DNA from: DATGEP01 sp035310125
GTDB lineage: Bacteria > Chloroflexota > Ktedonobacteria > Ktedonobacterales > JADMIN01
Length of the DNA stretch: 28,572 nt
Direction: 5' to 3'
Assembly: GCA_035310125.1 (NCBI GenBank)
Contig: DATGEP010000158.1
Span: 1 to 28,572, forward strand
Below are positions 17,701-25,025 of the stretch, one piece after another. Numbering within the stretch: the stretch's first letter is position 1; each line of letters begins with the position of its first letter. Position numbers and translations under genes: made by a program. A model generated the notes under the pieces. It saw nothing but the letters and a program-made list of their open reading frames with translations, ran no database searches and was not told the DNA's origin.

Positions 17701-18052
17701 CGAGCGCCTGGGTTACATCGCCGCCGACGGAGGCGGGAAATAGATGCAGGGAACCAGCGCCGCCCAGCACATCTTCATCCACGCGACCAAGATTGAAGAC
17801 GGCGATGGTTTTGACGGCAAGCGAGATGGTATCGTCTACGGCGAGCGCGGCCGCGATAAACGTCGTCGAGAGCATGAGGCCCGCGACAATGAGTAGCGTA
17901 CGCGCGCGACGGCGGCGCGCGTTGCGCAGGCCAATGCGCGCGAGATGGGGGCGGCGCACTGCCAGAAGCGTCAGGATGACGGTCGCGGCGACGGCGGTGA
18001 TGAGTAAGGGTCTGGCGAGCGCTGAGCTGGAGAAGTCGAAGAAGCTGTCCAC
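14738..18052 (-). CDS. large ABC transporter permease with two FtsX domains
   Basis: 1104 residues, about twice the usual MacB permease length. After an N-terminal helix (about 15-33) and a second one within RTLLIVAGLMLSTTFIAAALAV comes an extracytoplasmic MacB-PCD-like domain, then a first FtsX domain with the coupling element ERRAELGMLRALGVRR. A middle group of membrane helices, a second large extracytoplasmic region, and a second FtsX domain with ERRQQIGMLRALGFHS close the protein. Two such domains in one chain suggest it alone forms the membrane part of a type VII ABC system, as in other long FtsX-like permeases. The start is GTG at 18052, preceded by AAGGGAT. It begins 12 bases after the stop of the SGNH lipoprotein gene. 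Likely roles are lipoprotein, lipid or peptide handling at the envelope; the substrate is unknown. Confidence 0.93.
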   Translation of the reverse strand: MDSFFDFSSSALARPLLITAVAATVILTLLAVRRPHLARIGLRNARRRRARTLLIVAGLMLSTTFIAAALAVDDTISLAVKTIAVFNLGRVDEDVLGGAGSLHLFPASVGGDVTQALAGDTRVAGVAPALVVLNILVADETARQVHGGITTFALAGDAAGPLADLRTTSNTPAPVSALRSGDLYLNSSTAKTLDAHIGDTVYLYSTLWPGHRYQFRVRAIVAGGPLGDPPAIVISLSQLQAMTHAGGSINHIFVANTGDGLTGVSYSDQIEDQIYTVLTGHFYVDKVKQDGINFALRAQDIFGRILALFTLFSLAIGLLLIFLIFVLLAAERRAELGMLRALGVRRSHIVRMLLFEGGVYDVLAAFGGILTGLGLGIAVVLLVSPTVARIGFPLKISIQPQSIIVAFCLGLLATLVTIGLAAWSVSRMTVAAALRDLPEPPPMRRSLLALLRNALGAGLAVWRVPAHAIITWATVLSALITRGPVPLILGWVLLRRGIDSSDELLFSFGLSLLALGVALSLRSLALSALIAVLRLRHHHDSVGIVGRSTTLLDRLTTLLVGAALALYWSLPFDALRNSGFSRFGVGGIQTFFVAGVMMVFGTVWALAPNLDLLLLPISWLLTRIGRLRHIVRMSLVYPAHHRFRTGISLSLFALVCFTMVVMACIAASATQSYDTIPQQASGYDIAGQPLFQPVGGVSRIDAALARTGAASNIAAVSSATPLPLGLLQPGASNARWSVYPVSAIQGAFLNGVGLPLIARASGFTSDAAVWQAVRTHPGDVVVDAGALSDQDAASLGIQLPPPVDPPHFIGPPIAAGLPGLSSLDALNGRGAQTADPTGLLAQFSVVSQNPELFNELLLHLDPIVTHSGTIAPARIWAADLRGGAAAKLTIVGIVQNLTGQRTGLFGSLATFAPVESGLPPFGNEYYYFKVKPGGDARTTSLQIGSSLIDFGFETTVLQDVLLDINGPRVLISRVLVGLVGLTLLVGMAALAVTGSRAVVERRQQIGMLRALGFHSLHVQLGFLIESLLVGAVGTAIGLVLGLILCRNVFAVDFFEPVQSGLTLVIPWKELIAICIASLLASTIAALLPAWQAGRVAPADALRYE

Positions 18053-18064
18053 GATATCCCTTCG

Positions 18065-18973
18065 CTAGAAAATGTGTGACTGGAGAATTACCTGGGTGAA
18101 GATTTCGGCGAGCCGGCGGGCGCCAATCGTTGATGGATGGAACCCATCTGAGCTGATATATTCGGGATGCTGTGCAATCTCGTTGCCGTAGCCGGACAGA
18201 TCAACCAATACGGCGCCCTGCGCGGCGGCGATGGCGGCAATGGCGGCGTTCCATTGGTGGATCCGGGCGCGTAAGGCAACGGGATCGTAGCGCCTCAAAG
18301 CGGGCAGCACGGAGAGATCGGGTAGATTGGCGATGAAGACGCGTGCGGAGGTATTTTGCCGCAAGCTGGTGAGCAGCGCGGTGAGCTGGCTCTGGTAGGT
18401 GGCGAGTGACGTACCATTCGCGAAGTCGTTGACGGAGAGCCACACAGTGACGAGGCGCGGATGGGCGTCGAGAGCGATGGGAAGCTCATTCTGGAGCGCC
18501 TGGCCGACCAGCTCGCCAGGTATGCCAAGGTTGATGAGATGCAGTGTGTCGCTCGCCTGAAGTGTGTCGCTCAGCTGATGAGAGAGCACCGTGGGCCAGT
18601 TGTCGGCGGCGGGATCACTGGTGCCGACGCCGAAGGCATCTGAAGCGCCGATGGCGACGTATGTCAGGACATGGGGCTGCGCAGCGCTGGGAGGGTTGGC
18701 GGGACCAGTACGGGCTGATGTGCGTGCCGGGACTGCACCAACCGCGCCACAGCCGCCAAGGAGCACGATGGCCAGGAGAAGGAACCACGACAGACCTGCT
18801 GGGCGCCATTTCCGCACGGAAACGCCGAAGCGCGGGTGGACAAGGATCCGACGGGTATCTCGCATGTGCAAAACTGTACCGGCCCATTTGTGGAGCCACA
18901 CCGGCTGTCGCACTGCACGCATAGAGGCTACCTGTTCCAGGGAGTAATTTGGGGTTGAGTCGCAATCATCCAT
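18065..18973 (-). CDS. SGNH/GDSL-type hydrolase, probable lipoprotein
   Basis: 302 residues from the longest start. A hydrophobic segment ending in LLGGC is a lipobox, so the mature protein should be a lipid-anchored extracellular esterase or lipase-like enzyme. SGNH blocks are visible: block I VAIGASDAFGVG (Ser in GASD, where GDS is usual), block II around NLGIPG, block III VWLSVNDFANG (Asn in the oxyanion hole), and block V SDGFHPSTIGARRLAE with the catalytic Asp-x-x-His. The start is uncertain: ATG at 18973, 18922 or 18865 are all in frame, each leaving a long stretch before the lipobox. It is the first gene of a tight operon with the double-FtsX permease and ATPase, which suggests the hydrolase acts on something that system handles. 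Confidence 0.85.
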   Translation of the reverse strand: MDDCDSTPNYSLEQVASMRAVRQPVWLHKWAGTVLHMRDTRRILVHPRFGVSVRKWRPAGLSWFLLLAIVLLGGCGAVGAVPARTSARTGPANPPSAAQPHVLTYVAIGASDAFGVGTSDPAADNWPTVLSHQLSDTLQASDTLHLINLGIPGELVGQALQNELPIALDAHPRLVTVWLSVNDFANGTSLATYQSQLTALLTSLRQNTSARVFIANLPDLSVLPALRRYDPVALRARIHQWNAAIAAIAAAQGAVLVDLSGYGNEIAQHPEYISSDGFHPSTIGARRLAEIFTQVILQSHIF

Positions 18974-19146
18974 TCACCATCTCGCTGCGTACCGGCACAG
19001 TGTAGCACGTCGGGCGGATGTCTGTCCGAGGATGCCGGTGTCTGGAATTGCAAACGGCTATCAAGCGAGGCATTATTTGGTACGGACAAACTGTACCGCC
19101 GAAATCGTACGAAAGCATTACGGAGCGACGTTACCCAAAGACGTGC

Positions 19147-19998
19147 CTACGATGTGGTCTCGCCGAGCACCTGCCAGCCGTTGGCAGCGAAGATGGCCAG
19201 CGTCTGCTGGTCGCCGGGCAGGTAGGTGACGATGGAGTAGTCGGAGGCGCCGCTGAAGATGGTCACGGTGGTGCGAAGGGTGAGCGTCCCAAGCTCGGTG
19301 TGGCGCATCTGAAAGATAAAGCTTGTGGCCGCGCTGGTTCCGGGATCGGAGGAGTCGGCGATGCGGCGAAAGTCTGGAAGGGCGCGCAGGGAGCGCCAGA
19401 GGTCGCGGTATTCGGGGAGGTAGGTGAGCGCGCGCGTGTTGTACTTGAAATCCGCGAGGAGGCGGCGTGCGAGGGCCTCCCAGGGCCGGAAGCGGGCGCG
19501 GTAGGCGGGATCGAAAACGACGCCGAGCAGGTTGCGGCTCAGTGTAGCCAGTGAGCTCGCGTCTAGCTCGAAGAGGTGCATGGCAGGGATGTTCCAGGCG
19601 CTGACGCCCCAGAGACGATCGAGGCTGTGAGCGGGGAAGGCGGTGTTGCGGACGAGGAGCCCCGCCAGCTCGCGCTGGTCAAGGAGGTCCGCGCCGTCGG
19701 CCTCATCCTCCAAAGGCAAGCCCGTGAGGCGGGTGAACGCGATGGCGAGGCGGTGGCGGTCATCGCCGTGTATTTCGAGCGCGCGGAGTAGCGCGCGCGC
19801 GACGCGCACTGATGGAGCGCTGCGCTGTCCGGTTTCGAGGTGGTAGATGTAGGTGCGGGAAAGGCGCGCGGCATGGGCGAGCTGCCCTTGTGAGAGGCCA
19901 CGCCGCTGGCGGAACTGAGCAACCATCGCGCCGAACTCGTTCGCGTAGTCCTCCGCGCGCATGGGATGAGGTGGGCGTGTTCCATGTAAGGACGTCAT
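19147..19998 (-). CDS. XRE-family regulator with MmyB-like ligand-binding domain
   Basis: 283 residues. The N-terminal helix-turn-helix (about 20-80) includes FRQRRGLSQGQLAHAARLSRTYIYHLETGQR. The C-terminal domain matches the MmyB-like (MltR ligand-binding, PAS-related) family: FPAHSLDRLWGVSAWN, RNLLGVVFDPAYRARFRPWEALARRL, YRDLWRSL, the FQMRHTELGTLTL strand and the YLPGDQQTLAIF ending. This family senses small ligands; as I recall, a structure of a Chloroflexus member held a fatty-acid-like molecule. The start at 19998 has GGAGG five to six bases before it; the ATG at 20010 contains that ribosome binding site. It is transcribed away from the fatty-acid cluster and shares its promoter region, which suggests control of beta-oxidation. 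That link is an inference. Confidence 0.9.
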   Translation of the reverse strand: MTSLHGTRPPHPMRAEDYANEFGAMVAQFRQRRGLSQGQLAHAARLSRTYIYHLETGQRSAPSVRVARALLRALEIHGDDRHRLAIAFTRLTGLPLEDEADGADLLDQRELAGLLVRNTAFPAHSLDRLWGVSAWNIPAMHLFELDASSLATLSRNLLGVVFDPAYRARFRPWEALARRLLADFKYNTRALTYLPEYRDLWRSLRALPDFRRIADSSDPGTSAATSFIFQMRHTELGTLTLRTTVTIFSGASDYSIVTYLPGDQQTLAIFAANGWQVLGETTS

Positions 19999-20118
19999 TG
20001 GTGCCTCCATCTTGGCGTCTAAACCAGCGCATTCACGAGTGGCGCCGCGAAGCTAGTTTGCGCGGGCTGTGTGTCGGGAGCCCCAGGTGATTTGGGATGC
20101 GTAGCACGGGCACGTAAT

Positions 20119-20168
20119 GTTAGCTGGTATCACGAATATATCATAGAATTCGTTAGCTGGCTATACGA
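20119..20168. promoter_or_regulatory. direct repeats in the divergent promoter region (operator candidate)
   Basis: Two related 17-base units begin at 20119 and 20152, share the 9-base GTTAGCTGG and end in ACGA, matching at 13 of 17 positions. The 33-base spacing puts them on about the same face of DNA. They lie between the regulator gene and fadD and overlap the candidate minus-strand promoter. Confidence 0.4.
20135..20163 (-). promoter_or_regulatory. candidate promoter of the XRE/MmyB regulator
   Basis: On the minus strand, TAGCCA (-35-like, 20158-20163) and TATATT (-10-like, 20135-20140) are 17 bases apart, matching the consensus at 4 and 5 of 6 positions. The -35 overlaps the second direct repeat, as expected for an autoregulated gene. 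Pattern only. Confidence 0.3.
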
Positions 20169-20194
20169 CACGTTCATCGGAAGGAACGTATACT
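20165..20194 (+). promoter_or_regulatory. candidate fadD promoter with inverted repeat in spacer
   Basis: ACGACA (20165-20170) and TATACT (20189-20194) are 18 bases apart and match the -35/-10 consensus at 4 and 5 of 6 positions. A perfect inverted repeat, ACGTTC (20170-20175) and GAACGT (20184-20189), fills the spacer, where a bound repressor would block RNA polymerase. Transcription would begin near 20201, about 40 bases before the start codon. Confidence 0.4.
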
Positions 20195-20240
20195 ACAGCC
20201 AACGAACCTGGCGTATTCCCACTCAAAGAGGAGTATCTCC

Positions 20241-22013
20241 ATGGATGAGCGCCTTTCCACTGAAACTGACGGTTTGTACGTTTCCGCGCCGACGACGCCG
20301 GAAATCAAGCGCCCATGGCTCGCGCACTATTCGCCAGGCGTTCCCGCGACGGTATCGGTGCCCAATCAGCCACTCCCGTGGCTGCTGGATGAGGCGGCAC
20401 GCCAGCATGGCGCGAACATCGCTATTGAGTATTACGGCACGCGGTTCAACTACGTGCAACTGCTGTCACTGGTGGATCGATTCGCTCGTGCACTGGTACA
20501 GATGGGGGTACGCAGCGGGGATCGCGTCTCGATCTGCCTGCCCAATGTGCCGCAGTTTCTCATCGCTTTCTTCGGCGTATTGAAGGCGGGCGCCATAGCC
20601 GTGCCGACGAATCCGCTTTATACCCAACCAGAGCTGGAGCACCAGCTGCGGGACGCGGGCGCGAAGGTGGCGATCACACTGGATCTGGTCTATCCAACTC
20701 TGGCGGCGGTGCGGGCGAACACGCCGGTTGAGCAGGTGATTGTGACGAGTGTGGCAGACTATCTGCCCCCCGTTTTGGGAGCGCTGTACCGCCTGCGGGA
20801 GAAGGCGCAGTCGCGCGGCAAGCCGCACATGGATACGAGCGCGATCAAGGCTGATAGTGCTGTTCATCAGTTCAAGGATGTGTTGGGGCAGGCGCACGGC
20901 CGCCAGGGCTTCGAGGTGTTCCCTCTGCCGCAGCCGGCGAGTGCAGATGATGTCGCGGTTCTCCAGTACACCGGCGGCACGACAGGGGTAGCGAAGGGCG
21001 CGATGCTGACGCATCGCAATCTGCTGGCAAATGCGATACAGGCATGGGCCTGGAACGAACAGCCGGCGGGGTCGAAGCATTCGACGCTTTGTGTGGCGCC
21101 GTTCTTCCATGTGTACGGGCTGACGGTCGGCATGAACATGACCGTGCTGAATGGCTCGACGATGGTGTTGCTGCCGCGTTTCAACGTCAAGGACACGTTG
21201 AAGGCTATCGTGAAATATCGCCCCGATCTGTTCCCTGGTGTGCCGACGATGTATCTCGCCATCGCGCGTGCGGCGGTGAAGCAGCACGCCGATTTGTCGT
21301 CGGTCAAGGTGTGTATCAGCGGCTCAGCGCCGCTTCCGCTCGAAGTGCAGCGGCGCTTCGAGGAGGTGTCAGGTGCGAAGGTGGTCGAAGGATACGGGCT
21401 GACAGAAGCGTCGCCGGTCACCCATTGCAATCCTGTATTCGGCGAGCGGCGTGTGGGAACGATTGGACTCCCAATGCCCGGGACCGACTCAGCGATTGTC
21501 CGCGAGAATAGCTGGGATTTTCTGCCGGCAGGCGAGCAGGGCGAGATTGTGGTGCGAGGCCCACAGGTCATGCGGGGATATTGGAACCGGCCTGATGAGA
21601 CAGAGAAGGTGCTGCGCGACGGGTGGCTGAAGACTGGTGACATCGGTATGATGAGCGAAGACGGCTATTTCACCATTGTGGACCGCGCCAAGGACATCAT
21701 CATCGCGGGTGGGCTCAAGATCTTCCCGCGCGAGGTGGACGAGGTGCTGTATGCGCATCCGAAGGTGCTCGAAGCCGCGGCGGTGGGTGTGCCGGATGAA
21801 TATCGGGGTGAGACGGTACGGGCCTATATCGTCGTCAAGCCGGGCGAGACACTGACGGAGGAGGAGCTGCTCGAATATTGTAAGCAGCATCTAGCGCCGT
21901 ATAAAGTTCCCAAGCAGTTCGAGTTCCGCACCGAGCTGCCGAAGACACTGGTGGGAAAGGTGTTGCGGCGGACGCTCCGCGATGAGTTCGTGCAGCGAAC
22001 GAAGGCGACCTAA
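20241..22013 (+). CDS. fadD: long-chain fatty acid-CoA ligase (FadD-type)
   Basis: 590 residues; ATP-dependent activation of fatty acids to acyl-CoA, the entry step of beta-oxidation. ANL-superfamily motifs are complete: the P-loop YTGGTTGVAKG (243-253), GYGLTEASP (384-392), KTGDIG (464-469), DRAKDIIIAGGLKIFPREVDE (481-501) with its hinge, and the adenylation Lys at about 573 in LPKTLVGKVLRR. The N-terminal block (residues about 24-45) resembles long-chain ligases of Bacillus LcfA and Thermus type. AGAGGAG lies seven bases before the ATG. It is the first gene of the rightward fatty-acid cluster and faces the XRE/MmyB regulator across a 240-base control region. Chain-length preference cannot be read from the sequence. 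Confidence 0.95.
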   Translation: MDERLSTETDGLYVSAPTTPEIKRPWLAHYSPGVPATVSVPNQPLPWLLDEAARQHGANIAIEYYGTRFNYVQLLSLVDRFARALVQMGVRSGDRVSICLPNVPQFLIAFFGVLKAGAIAVPTNPLYTQPELEHQLRDAGAKVAITLDLVYPTLAAVRANTPVEQVIVTSVADYLPPVLGALYRLREKAQSRGKPHMDTSAIKADSAVHQFKDVLGQAHGRQGFEVFPLPQPASADDVAVLQYTGGTTGVAKGAMLTHRNLLANAIQAWAWNEQPAGSKHSTLCVAPFFHVYGLTVGMNMTVLNGSTMVLLPRFNVKDTLKAIVKYRPDLFPGVPTMYLAIARAAVKQHADLSSVKVCISGSAPLPLEVQRRFEEVSGAKVVEGYGLTEASPVTHCNPVFGERRVGTIGLPMPGTDSAIVRENSWDFLPAGEQGEIVVRGPQVMRGYWNRPDETEKVLRDGWLKTGDIGMMSEDGYFTIVDRAKDIIIAGGLKIFPREVDEVLYAHPKVLEAAAVGVPDEYRGETVRAYIVVKPGETLTEEELLEYCKQHLAPYKVPKQFEFRTELPKTLVGKVLRRTLRDEFVQRTKAT

Positions 22014-22147
22014 CGCTACACAAAGGTCCCGCTGGTCAGCGAGGATGTCGCATGCGCGGCGGGCGTACGATTCAGTTATGGGTTAGTGCGTGCCGCATGT
22101 TGGGTTTATCGGGTGCGTCGTAGCCGCACGTAATGAGGAGAGAGTTC

Positions 22148-23920
22148 ATGGCGACTGAGACGAAGCTTGAGACGGGAGCGAGCTTTCTGACGAAGCGCGT
22201 CACCGAAGAGCATTTTCTGACCCCAGAGAAACTGGACGAGGAGCAGCGACAGATTCAGGAGGCCGCCGCGACGTTCGTGGCGCGTGAGGTGCTGCCGAAG
22301 CACGAGGGGATCGAGCATCAGGAGCCTGGGCTGATGCCGTCGCTGGTGAAGCTGGCCGGTGAGCAGGGATTGCTGAGCATTGATGTGCCGGAAGAGTATG
22401 GCGGAATGGATCTTGGTCTCGTGGCAAGCTCGCTGGTGGGTCACGAGCTACGCGAGGCGTCGTTCGCCGTCGCCATGGGTGCCCACACGACGATTGGCAC
22501 GCTGCCGATTGTGTTCTACGGGACCGATGAGCAGAAGCGGAAGTATCTGCCGAAACTGGCGTCAGGTGAGTGGATCGGCGCGTATGCGCTGACGGAGCCA
22601 GGCGTTGGCTCGGATGCCATGTCCATTCGGACGCGAGCGACGCTCGCCGAGGACGGCACACACTACATCCTGAACGGCGCAAAGCAGTGGATCTCGAATG
22701 CCGGCTTTGCGGACGTGATGGTCGTCTTCGCCAAGGTAGACGACACGAAGCATACAGGGTTCATCGTCGAGACGGCGTGGCCGGGTATCACGACCGGTGC
22801 TGAGGAGCGCAAGGTTGGCATAAAGGGATCGTCCACCCGCACCGTGTATTTCGACAATGTGAAGGTGCCGGCTGAGAATGTGCTGGGCGAGATCGGCAAG
22901 GGCTACAAGATTGCCTTCAACATTCTGAATATCGGCCGGCTGAAGCTCGGCATGGGCACATCCGGTGGGGCGCGGTCGGCGCTGGATATGGCGGCGAAGT
23001 ATTCCGACGAGCGCAAGGCGTTCGGGCGTCCTTTGCATGGTTTCGGCATGATCAAGAAGAAGCTCGCCAACATGGCGGCGGACGTGTATGCAGCGGAGAC
23101 GCTGGCGCTGCGCACCGTGGGTATGGTGGAGGAGGCGCGCGTGGCGGCGGGCGACGACCGGCAAGCGCAGCTGAAGGCCATCGAGGAATATGCCATCGAG
23201 TGCTCGATTGCCAAGGTATTTGGGTCAGAGGCACTGGCTCGCTGTGTGGACGAGGGCGTGCAGATCTTCGGTGGCTACGGCTTCATGGAGGAGTATCCTA
23301 TCGCGCATGCCTACCGCGATAATCGCATCAATCGCATCTTCGAAGGCACGAATGAGGTAAACCGGCTGGTAGCGGCGGGGACGCTGTTCCAGCGTGCGCT
23401 CGAAAACAAGATTGATCTCATGGCAGCCTTTCCCGAGATTGATGCGCAGGTGCAGAGCGGGCACGCGCCAGACTTCGCGGACGCCGAGACACCGGCGGGA
23501 TTGCGCGAAAGCGTGAACCTCGTCGAGCGCGCAAAGCGCGCGGCGATTTATAGCGTGCTCAAGGGCGCGATGAAGTTCATGGCGACGATGCGCGAGGAGC
23601 AGGAGTTCCTGGAATACGCGGCGAACCAGCTTCTCAATATCTTCGCGATGGATAGCGCGGTGGCGCGAGCGCTTGAAGCGGCGGGCACTGCCGAGGCGCA
23701 GTCGTACGCGCTGCTCGCGCAGATGGCCGTATTGAAGCTCTTCGCGGAGACACGTGAGGCGATGGTCGGCTCGCTGACGATGACATTTGAAGGCGATGAG
23801 CGGCGGGACGAGATTGCTAAGGTGCGCGCATACCTGGGTGATCCCGAGACGAATGTGGTGCCGGTCCAGCGAGAGCTAGCGGGCATCGTTGCCGAGCATG
23901 GTGGCTATCCACTTAGGTAG
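22148..23920 (+). CDS. fadE: acyl-CoA dehydrogenase (FadE-like)
   Basis: 590 residues; FAD-dependent first oxidation of acyl-CoA to trans-2-enoyl-CoA. The N-terminal alpha domain is followed by the beta domain (GAYALTEPGVGSDAMSIRTRA, QWISNAGFADV, VGIKGSSTRTVYFDNVKVP) and the C-terminal alpha domain with QIFGGYGFMEEYPIAHAYRDNRINRIFEGTNEVNR, where Glu399 of FEGT is the expected catalytic base. About 170 extra residues follow the core, as in the roughly 590-residue group that includes Bacillus FadE, rather than the 380-residue short form. The frame opens at ATG 22133, but GAGGAG sits within those first codons seven bases before the ATG at 22148, which is chosen. It lies 134 bases after fadD; a separate promoter is possible. 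Confidence 0.95.
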   Translation: MATETKLETGASFLTKRVTEEHFLTPEKLDEEQRQIQEAAATFVAREVLPKHEGIEHQEPGLMPSLVKLAGEQGLLSIDVPEEYGGMDLGLVASSLVGHELREASFAVAMGAHTTIGTLPIVFYGTDEQKRKYLPKLASGEWIGAYALTEPGVGSDAMSIRTRATLAEDGTHYILNGAKQWISNAGFADVMVVFAKVDDTKHTGFIVETAWPGITTGAEERKVGIKGSSTRTVYFDNVKVPAENVLGEIGKGYKIAFNILNIGRLKLGMGTSGGARSALDMAAKYSDERKAFGRPLHGFGMIKKKLANMAADVYAAETLALRTVGMVEEARVAAGDDRQAQLKAIEEYAIECSIAKVFGSEALARCVDEGVQIFGGYGFMEEYPIAHAYRDNRINRIFEGTNEVNRLVAAGTLFQRALENKIDLMAAFPEIDAQVQSGHAPDFADAETPAGLRESVNLVERAKRAAIYSVLKGAMKFMATMREEQEFLEYAANQLLNIFAMDSAVARALEAAGTAEAQSYALLAQMAVLKLFAETREAMVGSLTMTFEGDERRDEIAKVRAYLGDPETNVVPVQRELAGIVAEHGGYPLR

Positions 23921-23936
23921 GGGATACGGGCCTCAA

Positions 23937-24053
23937 CACGGAGGCCACGAAGGTTCACGAAGGTACACGGGAGTTGAGGAGACGTTTGCCGCTGCTATGA
24001 CTGTACATCGCCTCTCTCCCGTCAATCTCTGAGTACTCCGTGCTTTCTGTGGC
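23937..24053. repeat. CACGGAGG/CACGAAGG repeat cluster
   Basis: CACGGAGG (23937), CACGAAGG (23946), CACGAAGG (23956) and CACGG (23966) recur every 9-10 bases just after the dehydrogenase stop. Near the other end of the gap, inverted relatives CTCCGTG (24036-24042) and TCTGTGG (24046-24052) occur. The whole looks like a short intergenic repeat element inserted between two genes of the cluster; the transcript could fold on itself here. Confidence 0.55.
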
Positions 24054-24085
24054 TGAAGTCCTCGTAGACCATTGGAGGGCATAGC

Positions 24086-24547
24086 ATGGCGGATCTGGAA
24101 AGCGTGAGCGCGCTGATGAGCCACGCGGTGCCCTTCAATCGGGTGCTTGGTGTGCGGGTGACACTGGTTGAGCAGGAGCAGGCGGAAGTCGTGCTGCCAG
24201 CGTCGCCAGAGCGATTGAACCATGTCGGAACCGTCCATGCGGCGGCACAGTTTGGTCTGGGAGAGGCAGCAAGCGGCACGATGGTTGTGTCGGCGTTTGC
24301 GGACGTGCAAGCCGAAGGGTACGTGCCGTTGGCGGCGGGCGCGCACATCACCTATCGGCGTGCCGCGAAAGGCGACCTGCGCGCGGTGGCGACACTGGCG
24401 CGCGAAGAGCAGGAGCGCATCCGGCGGGAAGTACGCGACGCCGGCAAGGCGCGCTTCGTCGTTCCAGTGCGGCTGCTGGATAGCGCGGGCACCGTTACGA
24501 CTGAGATGGAGGTTGAATGGGCGCTCGTTCGGCGGCGCGATGAATAA
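24086..24547 (+). CDS. DUF4442 hotdog-fold protein (putative thioesterase)
   Basis: 153 residues with the single hotdog domain of the DUF4442/YiiD C-terminal type: a first helix ending in PFNRVLGVRVT, the NHVGTVHAAAQFGLGEAASG central helix segment (about 48-67), then the AAGAHITYRRAAKGDLRAVATL beta strands and a final TTEMEVEWALVRR strand. Hotdog proteins are commonly acyl-CoA thioesterases; this subgroup has few tested members. GGAGGG lies six bases before the ATG. It sits between the dehydrogenase and a second, PaaI-type hotdog gene 11 bases downstream, so the two hotdog proteins are probably translated together. Substrate is likely an acyl-CoA given the neighbours, but that is inferred. 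Confidence 0.85.
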   Translation: MADLESVSALMSHAVPFNRVLGVRVTLVEQEQAEVVLPASPERLNHVGTVHAAAQFGLGEAASGTMVVSAFADVQAEGYVPLAAGAHITYRRAAKGDLRAVATLAREEQERIRREVRDAGKARFVVPVRLLDSAGTVTTEMEVEWALVRRRDE

Positions 24548-24558
24548 GGAGGGTTGTG

Positions 24559-24990
24559 ATGGCAGATGAGATGCTGGCATTGGGGCGAGCAGTACTGGCC
24601 GCACAGCCGTTCAGCGTGCTGATGGGGGCGGAGCTGCCCCTGTACGCGCCGGGGCAGGTGGAGTTGACGCTAAAGCTTCGCCCGGAGCATGCCCAGCAGT
24701 TTGGATTCGTACATGGCGGTGTCATTGGCTTCATGGCCGACAACGGGATCAGCTTCGCGGGCGGGTCCGTGCTGGGGCCAGATGTGCTGACCGCTGAATA
24801 CAAGATCAACTATGTCCGCCCAGGAGTGGGCGAGAGCTTGGTGGCGCGCGGCAGCGTCGTCGCAAGCAGCAGTCGCCAGGCAGTCTGCCGGTGTGATGTG
24901 TTCGCCGTGCACGATGGGCAGGAGCGCCTGTGCGCGACGGCGCAAGGGACGATGGTGAAGCGAGCGGAGCGCGGCGCGCTCGAACAATAG
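24559..24990 (+). CDS. PaaI-family hotdog thioesterase
   Basis: 143 residues, normal for the PaaI/YdiI group of acyl-CoA thioesterases, which hydrolyse acyl-CoA to free acid and CoA. The defining FVHGGVIGFMADNG helix (HGG at 52-54, Asp61 at the place usually held by a catalytic acid) and the EYKINYVRPGVGESLVARGSVV strands are present; the C-terminal ATAQGTMV strand closes the fold. ATG 24559 has AAGGAGGG five bases before it; a GTG at 24556 is in frame but too close. It lies 11 bases after the DUF4442 gene and 35 before fadA. The two hotdog proteins differ in sequence and are not simple duplicates. Confidence 0.92.
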   Translation: MADEMLALGRAVLAAQPFSVLMGAELPLYAPGQVELTLKLRPEHAQQFGFVHGGVIGFMADNGISFAGGSVLGPDVLTAEYKINYVRPGVGESLVARGSVVASSSRQAVCRCDVFAVHDGQERLCATAQGTMVKRAERGALEQ

Positions 24991-25025
24991 CGAGAACGAT
25001 ACCGATTTGATACGGGAGGTAGACC

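Noticed and set aside
13955..18052. Naming the ABC pair macB or lolCD
   Set aside because: The permease is twice the usual length with two FtsX domains and there is no MacA or LolA/B partner, so a specific substrate is not supported.
20466..21287. 273-codon minus-strand frame inside fadD
   Set aside because: Arg/His-rich, no domain, fully inside a gene with complete ANL motifs.
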